A stretch of DNA of 50,890 nt from Enhygromyxa salina (GCF_002994635.1 NZ_PVNL01000093.1:1-50890); one strand, 5' to 3'. Positions 1-9,288 are shown, counted from the first letter of the stretch. The notes: generated by a model not told the origin, from the sequence alone. Translations and numbers: made by a program.

Positions 1-494
1 TAGAAGCTCTGCGGCTTGATCATGCGGTCGTCCGCGAGCCGGTGCGCTTGCACGTAGGCCGCGAGGTGTGTGGAGGGCACGTCGGCCCGCCGCGCGAGCC
101 ACTCGAGCCGATCCACCGGGACATCCTTGGCTTCGGTGTTGCCCAGCAGCGGCGCGACCTTGGACTCGAGTTGGTCCCACTCGGTGCGGCCCTGGTACAT
201 GTCCGTGTTGAGCACGAGATCCACGATCGTGGTCGCCTCGAGGTCACTGATCAGCCCGGAGTCGACAATATCCGCCTCGAATTGGGCGCGAACGAATACG
301 TCCCAAAGCCCTGTGGGCGCGGCCGTCTCCGCCCACGAGATTGTGTAGATGCCGTTGGTATCGGTGCTGGCCGACGGGCCCTTTTGTGGCGAATCGCCAG
401 TGAGGCTGGTGACCTCGTGAATCGTGATGGTGGCATTGACGACGGGCGCACCGTCGTCGCCGGCCACCCGGCCGGAAACGGTGTAATTGGACAT
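1..494 (-). CDS. N-terminal part of a Tc-toxin-like (TcA / neuraminidase-like) protein, cut by the window edge
   Basis: The frame is open from the ATG at 494 to the left edge, giving 164 visible residues. It begins MSNYTVSGRVAGDDGAPV, a carboxypeptidase-regulatory or transthyretin-like beta-sandwich start (residues 1 to about 95) without a signal peptide. A helical segment follows with the pattern seen early in large Tc-toxin A-like proteins: TEWDQLESKVAPLL, then VDRLEWLARR, then a conserved-looking AHRLADDRM...FY stretch. In that family these lead into a very large pore-forming or neuraminidase-like protein. The family call rests on remembered patterns and on the N-terminus only. The rest of the gene lies outside the window, so its length and partners cannot be judged. 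No strong Shine-Dalgarno sequence precedes the ATG. Confidence 0.7.
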   Translation of the reverse strand, partial: MSNYTVSGRVAGDDGAPVVNATITIHEVTSLTGDSPQKGPSASTDTNGIYTISWAETAAPTGLWDVFVRAQFEADIVDSGLISDLEATTIVDLVLNTDMYQGRTEWDQLESKVAPLLGNTEAKDVPVDRLEWLARRADVPSTHLAAYVQAHRLADDRMIKPQSF

Positions 495-802
495 GATTGT
501 GGTTCGGGCCGGTAATGTGGCTTTTGGTGAGCCGGCCGGGCGGCCGGTTCTCCGAAGGGAGACGACGCTACGGAAGCCAACGCTATCAGGGTCTGTCGCT
601 GGGACGAGCAAAATGATCATCCTTCGCGAAGATCGAACATGAGAAATCACAACGAAGAAACCGTGACGGAATCACCGTCGACGGACACGCACGCGCGGCT
701 TCGTACCCACGGCTTCGCACCGAGTCGGGGGCGTGCCAACGCTGCCCCGACTCGCGCGGCGCTAGCTCGAGGGCGTTCGGGCGTCGGGCCGGGTCGCGAC
801 GA
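495..802. other. Intergenic region upstream of the Tc-like gene
   Basis: About 308 bases without a convincing gene. The open frames here have arginine- and serine-rich shadow compositions. The stretch 590-665 is less GC-rich than its surroundings and contains a perfect 10-base palindrome, CTTCGCGAAG, at 622-631, about 130 bases upstream of the leftward gene. It may be an operator, but nothing else supports this. Confidence 0.4.
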
Positions 803-1084
803 TCAACTTTCGCTGCGCCCGAAGGGAGCGGCGCGCTTCCGCCCGGGGTAGAGATGGGCTTCCAAGATCGCGGTCACGGTCTCTTCGATCAACGCCGACC
901 CGACAACGCGAGCGTCGTAGTCCGCCCGGGCGGCGGGATCGATCAGCACCGCGCGGGCCTTCTCGAGCACCCAGGCTCGGCCTGGTTCGGCCCGCAGCAG
1001 CTCTCGCTGGTAGGCGTCCTCGATCTCGTCGCGCTCCGCCTCCGGGCCTACTCCGAGGACCGCGTAGTAGTCGACGTCACTCAT
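803..1084 (-). CDS. Small J-domain-like protein lacking the HPD motif
   Basis: A 93-residue protein starting at MSDVDYYAVLGVG. This is the helix I/II opening of DnaJ J-domains (DYYAVLGV, then EIEDAYQREL), and DPAARADYDARV matches the end of the domain. Between helices II and III the catalytic HPD tripeptide is missing and the loop is short (LRAEPGRAW), so it is unlikely to stimulate Hsp70 ATPase activity in the normal way. The roughly 35 residues after the J-like part are unknown. The frame extends upstream to 1183, but the extra 33 residues are low-complexity, so the ATG at 1084 is preferred. No Shine-Dalgarno sequence or operon partner is visible. It may be a J-like adaptor or regulator. 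Confidence 0.65.
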   Translation of the reverse strand: MSDVDYYAVLGVGPEAERDEIEDAYQRELLRAEPGRAWVLEKARAVLIDPAARADYDARVVGSALIEETVTAILEAHLYPGRKRAAPFGRSES

Positions 1085-1627
1085 GCCGCCGCCGCCATCG
1101 TCTCGCGGCAGCGACGCGCTCGCAACCCGCGGCGCAAGACGAGTCATCGACCTACGCGGGACCGCGGGCCGTTTGGGTTGCAACGGCGTTGCACTGGAGC
1201 AGCGCTGAGTCCCCCAGCACCTTCACCAGATCGGCAGCGGCCGCCGCCCACAGGTCGACGAGATCAATCATCCGTCATCTTTACGGCGAAGGTGTGGATG
1301 ACTTCCTTCTCAGGCGCGCGGGTCTGCTAGACCCCGCCGACGAGCAGTGATCGAACCCGCACGTTGCGCCCCGCGGACATGGCGAATCCGGGGGCCAGCG
1401 GGCGGTTGGCAAAAACGTGGTGAACGTGGAGAGGACGCGCGGAACCGTGGTCCAGGTACGCTCAGAAGTGCCGAATTCGCGGGAAAACATACCAAGTAGG
1501 AGTATGCCGGATACAGCTTCGGCCTCGCTCCTGACGACGCGACTCCAACCTGATCGGCGCTTTACGAGGACCCGGCGTGCGCATGGACACACGCTGACAC
1601 TCGGCGCGCTACTGTGCCGCCGCTTCG
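1085..1627. other. Intergenic region before the antiporter gene
   Basis: About 540 bases without a gene I can support. A 39-codon minus-strand frame (1152-1271, starting MIDLVDLWAAAAADLV) is alanine-rich and looks helical. It has no Shine-Dalgarno sequence or recognisable relative, so it is not called. The stretch 1460-1520 is somewhat AT-richer and may hold the antiporter promoter, but no clear -35/-10 pair is seen. Confidence 0.4.
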
Positions 1628-3316
1628 ATGGACTTCTCTGATCCTCACCTCAATCTCGCCACGATCCTGATCGCGGGAATTCTCGGCGGCGAGCTGGTCG
1701 CGCGCTTCAAGCTGCCCAAGGTCACCGGCTGGATCGGCACTGGGATCATCGTGCGGGCGCTCGCGCTGCCTGGACTCGAGGGGCCCACGCTGCTGCGCTT
1801 CGCCCCGTTCACCGACTTCGTGCTGGGCTTCATCGCGTTCACCGTCGGCGCGACCTTGCATTTTCACAGCCTCCGCAACGCCGAGCGCCGACTCTCGTTC
1901 CTGCTCATTGGCGAGGCGCTGATCACCCCGACGATCGTGTTCTTGGCCATGTACTTCGTGGGTGGGGTCGACCTGCGCGCGTCGATGTTGCTGGCCGTGA
2001 TCGCAATCGCGGGCGCGCCCGGGACCACGGTGATCGTCGTGCGCGAGGTCCGAGCGCGCGGGCTGCTGTCCGGCACCCTGATCGCCGCGATCGGGCTGAT
2101 CGACATGGTCGCGGTCGGTGGCTTCGTGTTGGTGTCGTCGCTGCTGCGCGAGGGCATCGACGGGTGGGACAGCGCGCTGATGACCTTGGGCGTGGAGTTT
2201 GGCGGCTCACTCGCGATCGGCCTGGGCTGCGCGCTGCTGGCCGTCGGCTTGACCCGCCGGGTGATCGGACCCGCCTTCGTGGGCCCGACCATGGTCGCGC
2301 TGATCCTCGGTGCCTGGGGTCTGGCCGAGGTGTGCGACGTCTCGGGGATCCTCGCGTGCACCTTCGCCGGGCTCGCGCTCTCCAACCTCCAGCACGACAC
2401 CACGCGCGCGGCCGAGGCCTACCTGCAGCCATTCGGTGGAGTCTTGTTCGCCGGCTTCTACACCCTGGTGGGTCTGCGCCTGGACTTCAGCTTGGTCGTG
2501 CCAATGGCCGGGCTCGTCGCCCTGTATTTTTGCGCGCGGTTGATCGGCAAGTCGACCAGCGCGTTCGCGGCCATGAGCGCCGCGCGGGTGCCCCCCAGGG
2601 TCCGCAACCACCTCGGGCTCGCGCTCCTGCCCCACGGCGGCGTCGCGGCCGGGCTGTTGTTCTTCGTCCAGGCCGCGCCGCGCCTCGCTGGCGTCGCCGA
2701 GACCGTCGTCACGATCGGCCTTGCGACGTTGGCGATCAACCAGTTGGTCGGCCCGAGCGCGACCCGATTCTCACTCGCGCGGGCGGGCGAGATCGGTCAG
2801 GACCGCCCGCGTCTGCTCGACTTCCTGGAGGAGCAGCGGATCGTCCTGAACATGCGCGGCAGCAAGCGCGAGCTGATCCAGGCCCTCGCCGATCGCCTCT
2901 ACGCGACCACGCCCATGCTCGTGCCCAAGGCCGAGTTCGTGGACGCCGTGATCGAGCGCGAGGACGAGGCCTCCACGTGTCTGGGGCTGGGACTGATGAT
3001 CCCGCACGCGCTGATCCCCGCGGGTGAGGACGTGTCGGGCGTGCTCGGGCTCAGCACCGAAGGGCTGGATCTCGACGCGGGCGACGGCCGGTCCGTCCAC
3101 GCCGTGTTGTTGCTGGCTGCGCCCGAGAGCAACCGCAATCGGCACCTGCAGATCCTCGCGGCGTTCGCCTCTGCGCTGACCAAGGACGAGAACCTGCGTG
3201 AGCAGCTGTATCACGCCCGCAGCGCCGGGCATGCCTACGAGATCCTCCACGCAGACGAGGCTGACGAGCTGAACTACTTCCTGGACGAAGCGATCGAGCG
3301 AGTGGCACGAGGTTGA
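1628..3316 (+). CDS. Cation/proton antiporter (CPA2/KefB type) fused to a PTS EIIA-like domain
   Basis: The 562-residue protein has two parts. Residues 1 to about 385 form a Na+/H+ exchanger domain with roughly 12 membrane segments, starting with LATILIAGILGGELVARFKL and including glycine-rich helices and a late LLPHGGVAAGLLFF segment as in CPA2 transporters. Residues from about 400 to 562 match a PTS EIIA type 2 (PtsN-like) domain: ELIQALADRLY, then GLMIPHALIP with the candidate phosphorylated histidine at His460, then HLQILAAFASAL. The first part should exchange monovalent cations for protons across the inner membrane. The EIIA domain probably senses phosphorylation state or regulates transport, though that role is inferred. 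The ATG start gives a clean first helix. No TrkA-N domain is present. Confidence 0.85.
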   Translation: MDFSDPHLNLATILIAGILGGELVARFKLPKVTGWIGTGIIVRALALPGLEGPTLLRFAPFTDFVLGFIAFTVGATLHFHSLRNAERRLSFLLIGEALITPTIVFLAMYFVGGVDLRASMLLAVIAIAGAPGTTVIVVREVRARGLLSGTLIAAIGLIDMVAVGGFVLVSSLLREGIDGWDSALMTLGVEFGGSLAIGLGCALLAVGLTRRVIGPAFVGPTMVALILGAWGLAEVCDVSGILACTFAGLALSNLQHDTTRAAEAYLQPFGGVLFAGFYTLVGLRLDFSLVVPMAGLVALYFCARLIGKSTSAFAAMSAARVPPRVRNHLGLALLPHGGVAAGLLFFVQAAPRLAGVAETVVTIGLATLAINQLVGPSATRFSLARAGEIGQDRPRLLDFLEEQRIVLNMRGSKRELIQALADRLYATTPMLVPKAEFVDAVIEREDEASTCLGLGLMIPHALIPAGEDVSGVLGLSTEGLDLDAGDGRSVHAVLLLAAPESNRNRHLQILAAFASALTKDENLREQLYHARSAGHAYEILHADEADELNYFLDEAIERVARG

Positions 3317-3341
3317 GCTGCGTCTGAGTCTTCAGCGCCCA

Positions 3342-6300
3342 TCACTCGCGCTGCGCTCGGCGGGACCTGGACGGCTTCGATGCCGTCGGCGCTGCGCTCG
3401 GAAGATCCAAGCCATACGCGGGCAGGATCTCACCGGTCATCCGCTGAAGCTCGAGCTTGGCGGCCAGGTAGTCGATGTGCGCGTCCAGCAGCCCGGTCTG
3501 CGCGGCCGCTAGATCATCGATCCGAAACAGCACGTCGTAGTTGGTCGAGTGCCCGGCCTCGAACCGGACCCGCTCGGTCTCGAGGTTTTGCTCGGCCAGC
3601 GCGATCGAGAGCTCAGCCAGCTCGAGCCGCTTGGCGGCGCTGCGCAGCTGGTTGACGGTCCGGACCACAGAGGTCGCCGTGGTCAGCCGCAGCTGCTCGA
3701 CGTCGATCTCGGCCTGCTCGAGCTGCGCGAGGGTGCGCTGGTGGTTGCCCTTGGCGGTGCGGTTTTGGATCGACCAGCTCAGGTCGAGCGCCCCAGTGAC
3801 CGTGTACTCCGCGAACAGGCCGTCGGCGCCGACGTCCTCGGGGACGAAGTTCTGAAACGCCTCGCCCCAGCTCCCGTCGATGCCGGGGGTGCCGGCCATG
3901 GGGTTGGGGCTGGTGTCGACGCTGCGACCCTGGGGCGAGAAGCTGCCGGTGAAGTCGAGCTGAGGCAGGCGATCGCGGGCCGCGACGAATTCGTCGATCC
4001 GGCGGCTGGCGAGCGCCAGCTCGAGCTGATGGACGCGTGGATCATTGGACAGCGCGGCCGCGATCGCGGCGTCGGTGTCGACCGGCTCGGGGACGAAGGC
4101 GGTCGGCGCGGTGGTCGGGACAATGCCCAGGGTCTGACCCGGCGCGTAGGGCTGGCCCATCAGCGCGCGCAGCCGCAAGCTCGTGTCGAGCAGCTGGTTC
4201 TCGGCGAGCAGCACCTCGGTCTCGCGCTGCGCGACGCTCTGCTCGATCGCCATGGCATCGTTGGCGGCGAGCTTGCCAGCGCGGACCTTGACCTCGGTGT
4301 CGGCCAGCTGTCGCTTGGCCAGCTCGACGGAGCGATGCTTGTTGGCCAGGTCGCGCTCGGCATAAAGCGCGTCCCAGTAGGCCAAGACCAGCTCGTTGAC
4401 GAGGGCCTGGGCCTGGGTGATCTGCGCTGCTTCGGCGCTGGACCTGGCCAGCTTGGCCTGGTGAATCCGGGCCTTGTTGGCCCGCACCCCTGCGCCTTTC
4501 AGCAGCGGGTGGCTGAAGGTCAGCGTCGGCTTGACGAGGTACTGCGACAGCGTGGTCGAGCCGAGCGAGGTGTCGAGGAAGCTGATCGGCTGATCGGTCA
4601 GCTTGCGGCTCACGTCCAGGCGCAGCGCGATCCGTCCGCCGGTCTCGAGCGGCCGGGCGACCCCGACGTAGCCCTTGAAGTCTCGGCTGCCCGTGTTGAA
4701 CACGAACGCCGACCCACGCGGCACCGCGCGCTGAACATCGACCCCGAACCCCGCCGTCAACGTGACATCGAAGGCGCCGAGCGACGCGAGGATGTCCGCC
4801 TCGCTGATCTGCACCGCGACCACGGAAGCCCGAAAGTCGAGGTTGTGGGCGACGGCGGTGGTCAGCACGTCGCTGAGCTGCAGCGGCTCGGCCTCGAACG
4901 GGAGCGTGTAGGGCTCGTCGGTGAAGCCAGGCTGTGGCTGGACGTTGGTCCGCGTCTGTGCGGGAGCCGGGCCATCGAGCTGCGGCGCCGGTGGGCTCGC
5001 GAGGGCGAGCCCGGGGGTCAGCACGCAGATCAACGCGAGCGCGATGGGAGCCACGACCTGCGCTTGGCCACGGTCGACCGCGGCGCCCCGCAAGCGAACC
5101 AGCAGCCGCCCGACCTTGTCGCTCGCGTCATCGAACAACGAATAGAGCACCGGGATCGCGACCAGCGTCAACACCAGCGACAGCGACTGGCCGCCGACGA
5201 CGATCGTCGCCATCGCCCGCGACAGCCCCGAGCCGATCCCCTGCGACAGCACCATCGGCATCATCCCGGCGACGAACGCAATTGTGGTCATCAGGATCGG
5301 CCGCAGCCGCTGCTTGTTGGCGAGCAAGATCGCCTCGAGCCGCTCCATCCCCTGCTCGCGCAGGTGGTTGGCCTGATCGATCTGCAAGATCGCGTTCTTC
5401 TTGACCACGCCAAACAGCACGAGCAGGCCCAGGATCGAGAACAGGTTGAGCTGCTGACCAAACAACGCGACCGAGGCGAACGCGAACGGGATCGTCAGCG
5501 GCAGCGCCAGCAGGATCGTCAAGGGGTGCAGCCACGAGTCGAACTGGGCCGCCAGCACCAGGTACATGAACACGAACGCGAGCGCGAACGCGAGCGCGAA
5601 CGCCTGGCCCATCTTGGCCAGCTCCTTGGTCTGACCGAGCGGGATGGCCTGGTAGCCAGGCGGCATGTCAAGATCGGCGATGATCTGCTCGAACGCGGCC
5701 ACGATCGAGCCTTGATCCGCGCCCGGGGCGAGGTTGCCACCCACGGTGATCTGTCGCTCGCGCGACAGCCGATTGATCGTCGCCGGTCCAAGCCCGTGCT
5801 CGACCTTCACGACATCGCTCAGCGGGACCTGCCCGAGCGTCTGCGAGGGGACCGTGAGCAGCGAGAGCAGGTCCTGATCGAGGCGGACGTGGTCCGCGGC
5901 CCGCACGAACACATCGTATTGATCACCCGCGTCGAGGTACTTCGACACATCCGCGCCGCCGATCAGCAGGCTCAAGCTGGTCGAGATATCGCCGGGTGAC
6001 ACGCCCAGCGCGGCGGCGCGATCGAGATCCGGTCGCAGCACCGTCTCGGGGATCGGCGGATCGATCGCCGCCTGGGCGTCGACGACCCCGGGGAGTTCGG
6101 CGAGCTCGGCGACGGCACGCTCGGCGTAGAGCTCGAGCTGATCGAGGTCGGGACCCGACAGCGCGAACTGAACCCCCTGGGTCTGCCCGCCGCCAAAGTC
6201 GCTGACGGGCTGCACCGAGACGCTCACGCCCTCGGGCACCCCGGCCTCGAACTGCTGGCGCGCGAGGTTCATCATTTGATCCTGGCTGGCTTCGCGCTGC

Positions 6301-8165
6301 TCGGGATCGACCAGGCGCACGTACACACGCGCGACGTTGTCCTGCTTTTGACTGTTGTCACCGATCGTCGTGAGTGTGTAGGCGACGCCCGACAGCTCGC
6401 GGGTCTTGCGAGCGAGCCGCTCCGCGACCAGCGAGGTCGCGTCGAGGGTCGAGTCGCTGGGCGCCTTGATGTAGAGCTCGAATTGAGCGTCGTCGTTGAT
6501 CGGCATGAACCCAAACCCGGCGGCCTTGCCGAGCGGGGGGATGGCCGCGAGCGCGGCGATGCAGGCGAGCACGACCAGCCAGCGCCGACGCATGGCGACC
6601 CGCAGCAGCGCCATGTAGGCGGCCTCGACTGGGCGGTACAAGGCATTGACGACCCGCTGAAACCGACTCTCGTGCGGCTCGTCGCTGACCGGTGGCAGCA
6701 GCCGCGCCGAGAGCATGGGGACGATCGTGAAGCTCACGATCACCGAGACGCCGATCGCGAACGCCATGGTCATGCCAAAGCTGAGCAGGAACCGGCCGAT
6801 GATCCCGCTCATGAACGCGACAGGCAGGAACACGGCCATGAGCGAGAGGCTCGTCGCTAGCACCGCGGGGCCGATCTCCTTGGTCGCGGCGATCGCCGCG
6901 GGGAACGGCTTCATGCCCTTCTCGTGGATGAAGCGGTGAATGTTCTCGAGCACCACGATCGCGTCGTCGATGACAATTCCGACCGACAGCGCGAGCGCGA
7001 GCAGCGTCATCATGTTGAGCGTGAAGCCCATCCACGACATCAAGACGAAGGTGCCGATCACGGAGATCGGGATCGAGATCGCCGCAATGATCGTCGAGCG
7101 AAGATCGCCGAGAAAGATCAGCACGACCAGCGCGGCCAGCAAGCCGCCGATGACCAGGTGCTCGAGCACCGAGTGAATGCTGGTGCGGATCGACTCGGAG
7201 TTGTCGCGGACGACCTCGAGCGAGACGCCCGCGGGGAGCTCGGCGGTGAGCTCATCGATCGCCTCGCGGGCGGTGTCCACGGCCTCGACGGTGTTGCCCC
7301 CGGACTGCTTGCGCAGCGCGAGCACGATCGTCGACTCGCCGTCGCGAAACCCGGCTGACTCGGCGTCCTCGATCCCCTGGTAGACGTCCGCGACGTCGCG
7401 CAGCAGCACGGGGCGATCGCCGAGCTGGCGGACCACGATCGCCGACAGCTGCTCGGCGCTGGTCGCCCGCCCGACCACGCGCAGGGTCTCGGCGTGGGGT
7501 CCAAGCTCGAGCTTGCCGCCCGGGGTGTCGGCGTTGGCTCGCTGGATCGCGGCGCGGACCTCATTCGCGCCGACCTGGGCCGCGCGCATGCGAACGGGGT
7601 CGAGGTCGACGCTGATCCGCCGCTCGCGTCCACCAATGAGCTGGACCTGGCCGATGCCCGCGATCGTCTCGAGTCGCCGCTTGACCGTGTCGTCGGCGAT
7701 CCGCGTGAGATCCTGGATCGGCATGTCGGCGCGGACCGAGAGCATCAAGATCGGCGCGGCCGAGGGATCGATCTTCTGGACCTGCGGCGGCTCGACGCCG
7801 GTCGGGAGGTTGTTGAGGACCTGCTCGACGCGATCGCGCACATCTTGGGCGGCGACGTCGATGTTGGTGTCGAGCGAGAAGCTCGCGACCACGACCGAGA
7901 CGCCCTCGCTGCTGGTCGAGGTCAGAGTGTCGAGGCCGGCGACCGAGTTGACCGCGCTCTCGATCTCCTCGCTGACGTCGCTCTCGACCGCGGTCGGAGA
8001 CGCGCCCGGATACACGGTCGTGATCGTCACCGCCGGAAAGTCGATCTCGGGGAATTTGTCGACCCCGAGCCCGAGGTAGCTGACGATGCCAACCACGACG
8101 ATGACCAGGTTGATCACGGCGGCGAGCACCATTCGCCGAACAGAGAGACTAGCGAGCCATTGCAT
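3342..8165 (-). CDS. RND efflux pump fused in frame to a TolC-like outer membrane channel
   Basis: One 1607-residue frame. Residues 1 to about 1035 form a complete AcrB-type inner-membrane pump: first helix after MQWLASLSVRRM, SDVSEEIESAVN in the porter domain, the IDDAIVVLENI helix, and the second half ending VATIVVGGQS...AIPVLYSLF. After a short charged stretch comes a hydrophobic segment, VVAPIALALICVLTPGLALA, which looks like a signal peptide with an ALA-S cleavage site near residue 1055. It is followed by a roughly 550-residue TolC/OprM-type factor with the paired repeats of that family (LSDVLTTAVAHN, ALVNELVLAYWDALYAERDL, AQTGLLDAHIDYLAAKLELQRM). No stop separates the halves. Signal peptidase may release the channel after synthesis. 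Internal initiation at a TTG or GTG just before the hydrophobic segment cannot be excluded. It lies 25 bases downstream of the fusion protein gene and is probably cotranscribed. Confidence 0.93.
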   Translation of the reverse strand: MQWLASLSVRRMVLAAVINLVIVVVGIVSYLGLGVDKFPEIDFPAVTITTVYPGASPTAVESDVSEEIESAVNSVAGLDTLTSTSSEGVSVVVASFSLDTNIDVAAQDVRDRVEQVLNNLPTGVEPPQVQKIDPSAAPILMLSVRADMPIQDLTRIADDTVKRRLETIAGIGQVQLIGGRERRISVDLDPVRMRAAQVGANEVRAAIQRANADTPGGKLELGPHAETLRVVGRATSAEQLSAIVVRQLGDRPVLLRDVADVYQGIEDAESAGFRDGESTIVLALRKQSGGNTVEAVDTAREAIDELTAELPAGVSLEVVRDNSESIRTSIHSVLEHLVIGGLLAALVVLIFLGDLRSTIIAAISIPISVIGTFVLMSWMGFTLNMMTLLALALSVGIVIDDAIVVLENIHRFIHEKGMKPFPAAIAATKEIGPAVLATSLSLMAVFLPVAFMSGIIGRFLLSFGMTMAFAIGVSVIVSFTIVPMLSARLLPPVSDEPHESRFQRVVNALYRPVEAAYMALLRVAMRRRWLVVLACIAALAAIPPLGKAAGFGFMPINDDAQFELYIKAPSDSTLDATSLVAERLARKTRELSGVAYTLTTIGDNSQKQDNVARVYVRLVDPEQREASQDQMMNLARQQFEAGVPEGVSVSVQPVSDFGGGQTQGVQFALSGPDLDQLELYAERAVAELAELPGVVDAQAAIDPPIPETVLRPDLDRAAALGVSPGDISTSLSLLIGGADVSKYLDAGDQYDVFVRAADHVRLDQDLLSLLTVPSQTLGQVPLSDVVKVEHGLGPATINRLSRERQITVGGNLAPGADQGSIVAAFEQIIADLDMPPGYQAIPLGQTKELAKMGQAFALAFALAFVFMYLVLAAQFDSWLHPLTILLALPLTIPFAFASVALFGQQLNLFSILGLLVLFGVVKKNAILQIDQANHLREQGMERLEAILLANKQRLRPILMTTIAFVAGMMPMVLSQGIGSGLSRAMATIVVGGQSLSLVLTLVAIPVLYSLFDDASDKVGRLLVRLRGAAVDRGQAQVVAPIALALICVLTPGLALASPPAPQLDGPAPAQTRTNVQPQPGFTDEPYTLPFEAEPLQLSDVLTTAVAHNLDFRASVVAVQISEADILASLGAFDVTLTAGFGVDVQRAVPRGSAFVFNTGSRDFKGYVGVARPLETGGRIALRLDVSRKLTDQPISFLDTSLGSTTLSQYLVKPTLTFSHPLLKGAGVRANKARIHQAKLARSSAEAAQITQAQALVNELVLAYWDALYAERDLANKHRSVELAKRQLADTEVKVRAGKLAANDAMAIEQSVAQRETEVLLAENQLLDTSLRLRALMGQPYAPGQTLGIVPTTAPTAFVPEPVDTDAAIAAALSNDPRVHQLELALASRRIDEFVAARDRLPQLDFTGSFSPQGRSVDTSPNPMAGTPGIDGSWGEAFQNFVPEDVGADGLFAEYTVTGALDLSWSIQNRTAKGNHQRTLAQLEQAEIDVEQLRLTTATSVVRTVNQLRSAAKRLELAELSIALAEQNLETERVRFEAGHSTNYDVLFRIDDLAAAQTGLLDAHIDYLAAKLELQRMTGEILPAYGLDLPSAAPTASKPSRSRRAQRE

Positions 8166-8190
8166 GAGCGGACCTTCGAGTGAGAAACAA

Positions 8191-9288
8191 TCAGTGAATC
8201 AGCTGGCCGTCGTGGAGCTGCGCGAGCTCGGATCCGACGATTGAGTCGCCGGCCTCGAGCCCGCGCACGATCGTCACGCGATCGTCGTCGAGCTCGGGGC
8301 CGAGCTGGACCACGCGCTCTTCGACCTGGCCGTCGACGGCCACGAACGCCCGCCAGGTCGAGCCTCGAGCCAGCAGGGCCGCGCGCGGGACAGCCGGCAT
8401 GCTGCGCGTCCCGGTGATGACCTTCGCGCGCACGAACATGCCAGGCACCAGCGACGGGTGCTCGGGCAGCTCGACCTCGGCGACCCGCGAGCGCGAGCGC
8501 GGGTCGAGGTCGGGGGCGATCCGGGTCACCACGGCGTGGACCGAGTCGTCGGGCAACGCGAGCGCGCTGAGCTCGACCTGGGTGCCGATCTGGACGTGGA
8601 TCGAGGCCGCCTCGCTGAGCTCGAGCTCGGCGCGCAGCGGGCCGTCCTCGACCAGCGTCAACATGCTCGCGCCGACGCTGGCCCACTCGCCCAGCGAGAT
8701 TGAGCGGATGGCGACGACCCCGGAGAAGGGCGCGCGGACGATCCCATCGGACACCGACTTGCTCGCAGCCTGGGCCCGGACCTTGGCCCCGCGCACGTTC
8801 TCCTCGGCCTGGCGACACGCCGCCTGGTCGCGCTGGACCTCGGAGCTGGGCACGGCGCCGTGGGAGAACAGCGAGGCCGAGCGCGCGCAGGTCGTCTCGG
8901 CCAGGGCCTGCGCGGCCTCGAGTCCCGCGAGGTTGGCCTTGGCCTCGCGCACGTTGAGCTTGGCGTTGCGAACATCGAGTCGGAACAGTGGATCGCCCTC
9001 GTCGACGTGGGCGCCGCGCTCGACGAGCACCTCGATGACCTTGCCCGACACATCCGGCACGACCTCCGCGCGATCATGGGCCAGCAAGCTGCCGGTCGTG
9101 ACCAGCCACTGCCCGACCTCGGCGTTCTCGACGACGATCAGCGAGGAGCTGGGGACGGTGGCCTCGGGCTCGTCCTCCGCGACCGGCGATGGCGCGGCGC
9201 GACTGTCCGTGCAAGCGACGGGGACCAGCGCGAGGGCCGTGATCAAGGCGAGAGAGCTGAGGTGAGTGCGCGATGACAGGTCAGACAT
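8191..9288 (-). CDS. RND efflux membrane fusion protein (AcrA/HlyD family), likely lipoprotein
   Basis: A 365-residue periplasmic adaptor that should bridge the inner-membrane pump and the outer-membrane channel encoded next to it. The N-terminus has a hydrophobic stretch ending VPVACTDS, an atypical but plausible lipobox. Next come the split lipoyl domain (VVPDVSGKVIEVLVERGAHVDEGDPLF and later GIVRAPFSGVVAIRSISLGEWAS), a helical hairpin between them (AKLNVREAKANLAGLEAA to RAQAASKSV), and beta-barrel and membrane-proximal domains with VPGMFVRAKVITG and AVPRAALLARG. The ATG at 9288 is chosen because upstream codons would lie in front of the predicted sigma-54 promoter. It forms the first gene of an operon with the RND/channel fusion. 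Confidence 0.92.
   Translation of the reverse strand: MSDLSSRTHLSSLALITALALVPVACTDSRAAPSPVAEDEPEATVPSSSLIVVENAEVGQWLVTTGSLLAHDRAEVVPDVSGKVIEVLVERGAHVDEGDPLFRLDVRNAKLNVREAKANLAGLEAAQALAETTCARSASLFSHGAVPSSEVQRDQAACRQAEENVRGAKVRAQAASKSVSDGIVRAPFSGVVAIRSISLGEWASVGASMLTLVEDGPLRAELELSEAASIHVQIGTQVELSALALPDDSVHAVVTRIAPDLDPRSRSRVAEVELPEHPSLVPGMFVRAKVITGTRSMPAVPRAALLARGSTWRAFVAVDGQVEERVVQLGPELDDDRVTIVRGLEAGDSIVGSELAQLHDGQLIH

Noticed and set aside
1152..1271. A 39-codon minus-strand frame starting MIDLVDLWAAAAADLV
   Set aside because: Alanine-rich, without a Shine-Dalgarno sequence, neighbours or known relative. It could be a small peptide, but there is not enough to call it.
3303..3317. TGGCACGAGGTTGAG near the antiporter end as a third sigma-54 promoter
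   Set aside because: The spacing between the two elements is one base short, the -12 half does not match TTGC, and it points toward a convergent gene end.
3549..5999. Long plus-strand frame of 816 codons inside the RND/channel gene
   Set aside because: It is the antisense shadow of the efflux gene, made of Gly, Arg, Asp and Gln with no membrane or catalytic pattern. Very high GC content keeps such frames open.
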